From the NCBI RefSeq assembly GCF_023518235.1, contig NZ_CP090423.1:186001-250000 (forward strand): a DNA stretch of 64,000 nt. The letters run 5' to 3'. The translations under genes were made by a program, and so were the position numbers. Each line of letters opens with the position of its first letter. The stretch's first letter is position 1. Below the pieces are notes generated by a model. That model was not told where the DNA came from. It was given only the letters and a program-made list of their open reading frames with translations, and did not search any database. The stretch comes from Stenotrophomonas maltophilia. GTDB lineage: Bacteria > Pseudomonadota > Gammaproteobacteria > Xanthomonadales > Xanthomonadaceae. Positions 63,721 to 64,000 of this stretch are shown piece after piece.

Positions 63721-64000
63721 GCGGCCTGCTGCTCCTGCGCGCCGGGAAGTGGACGGGGCGGCAGGCCGGCCACGGCCTGGGCGATGGCGCGGATGTGCTC
63801 GGGGGTGGAGCCGCAGCAGCCGCCGACCAGGTTCAGCAGGCCATCCTCGGCGAAGCCGCGCAGCGTGGTGGCCATTTCCTCGGGCGTTTCGTCGTACTCG
63901 CCAAAGGCATTGGGCAGGCCGGCGTTGGGGTGTGCGCTGACATGGCAGTCGGCCACGCGCGCCAGGGTCTCCACATGTGGGCGCATCGCGTCGGCGCCCA
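63717..64000 (-). CDS. Methionine synthase homocysteine-binding domain (partial, 5' end outside window)
   Basis: The C-terminal part of a homocysteine S-methyltransferase domain. [15 protein letters not shown] holds two of the zinc-binding cysteines (CC pair); [18 protein letters not shown] is typical of MetH. The stop TGA overlaps the metH start. The first bases run off the window end. Confidence 0.93.

Overview
The window looks like chromosomal DNA of a Stenotrophomonas species, most likely the S. maltophilia complex. The base composition is high GC. Many intergenic regions carry short palindromes ending in GTAG/CTAC, matching the GTAG (SMAG) repeats known from S. maltophilia. The gene set is typical of Xanthomonadaceae: a MetH split into two genes, an E1 alpha/beta fusion, PldA, many glutathione-dependent enzymes, and a sucA-sucB-lpdA operon. 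Strain and species cannot be fixed from sequence reading alone. I see no tRNA, rRNA, CRISPR array or prophage.

Layout. 1-11 kb: end of a rhomboid protease gene, small conserved genes, cfa, dcp, a glutathione peroxidase, a TlpA-like thioredoxin, fpr behind a Fur-like box, an ABC exporter, and an ECF41-type sigma factor with its AhpD-like partner, each behind the same promoter motif. 11-26 kb: class I fumarase, small lipoproteins, glutathione S-transferases, an ArsC-like reductase, pldA, csp, a cytochrome c'-like protein, tcdA, tatD, an E1 fusion plus asparagine synthetase. 26-36 kb: an FMN reductase, dnaB with a DnaA box upstream, a TonB-dependent receptor with a PhoD phosphatase behind a candidate PHO box, and a LysR/GST divergent pair. 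36-44 kb: lpdA, sucB, sucA, an acetyltransferase, and the L16 hydroxylase homologue with an acidic tail. 44-46 kb: an IS3-family element inserted between the arms of a 25-bp inverted repeat, with a second long hairpin beside it. 46-49 kb: purB and fumC.

49-54.6 kb is an eight-gene minus-strand operon: a small secreted protein, a GntR/YtrA-like regulator, an ABC ATPase and permease, a GSGD-repeat envelope protein and three related lipoproteins. A dyad at 54593-54616 overlaps its promoter. This is the best candidate in the window for a poorly described system. 55-64 kb: a periplasmic glutathione peroxidase, an FKBP isomerase with a duplicated N-terminal module, ugd, slyX, a DUF2058 protein, an acyltransferase with an SGNH domain, and split metH, cut by the window end.

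Common threads are peroxide and thiol detoxification (two glutathione peroxidases, three GSTs, the AhpD-like protein), the TCA cycle (two unrelated fumarases and 2-oxoglutarate dehydrogenase) and envelope maintenance (cfa, pldA, lipoproteins, FKBP, acyltransferase).
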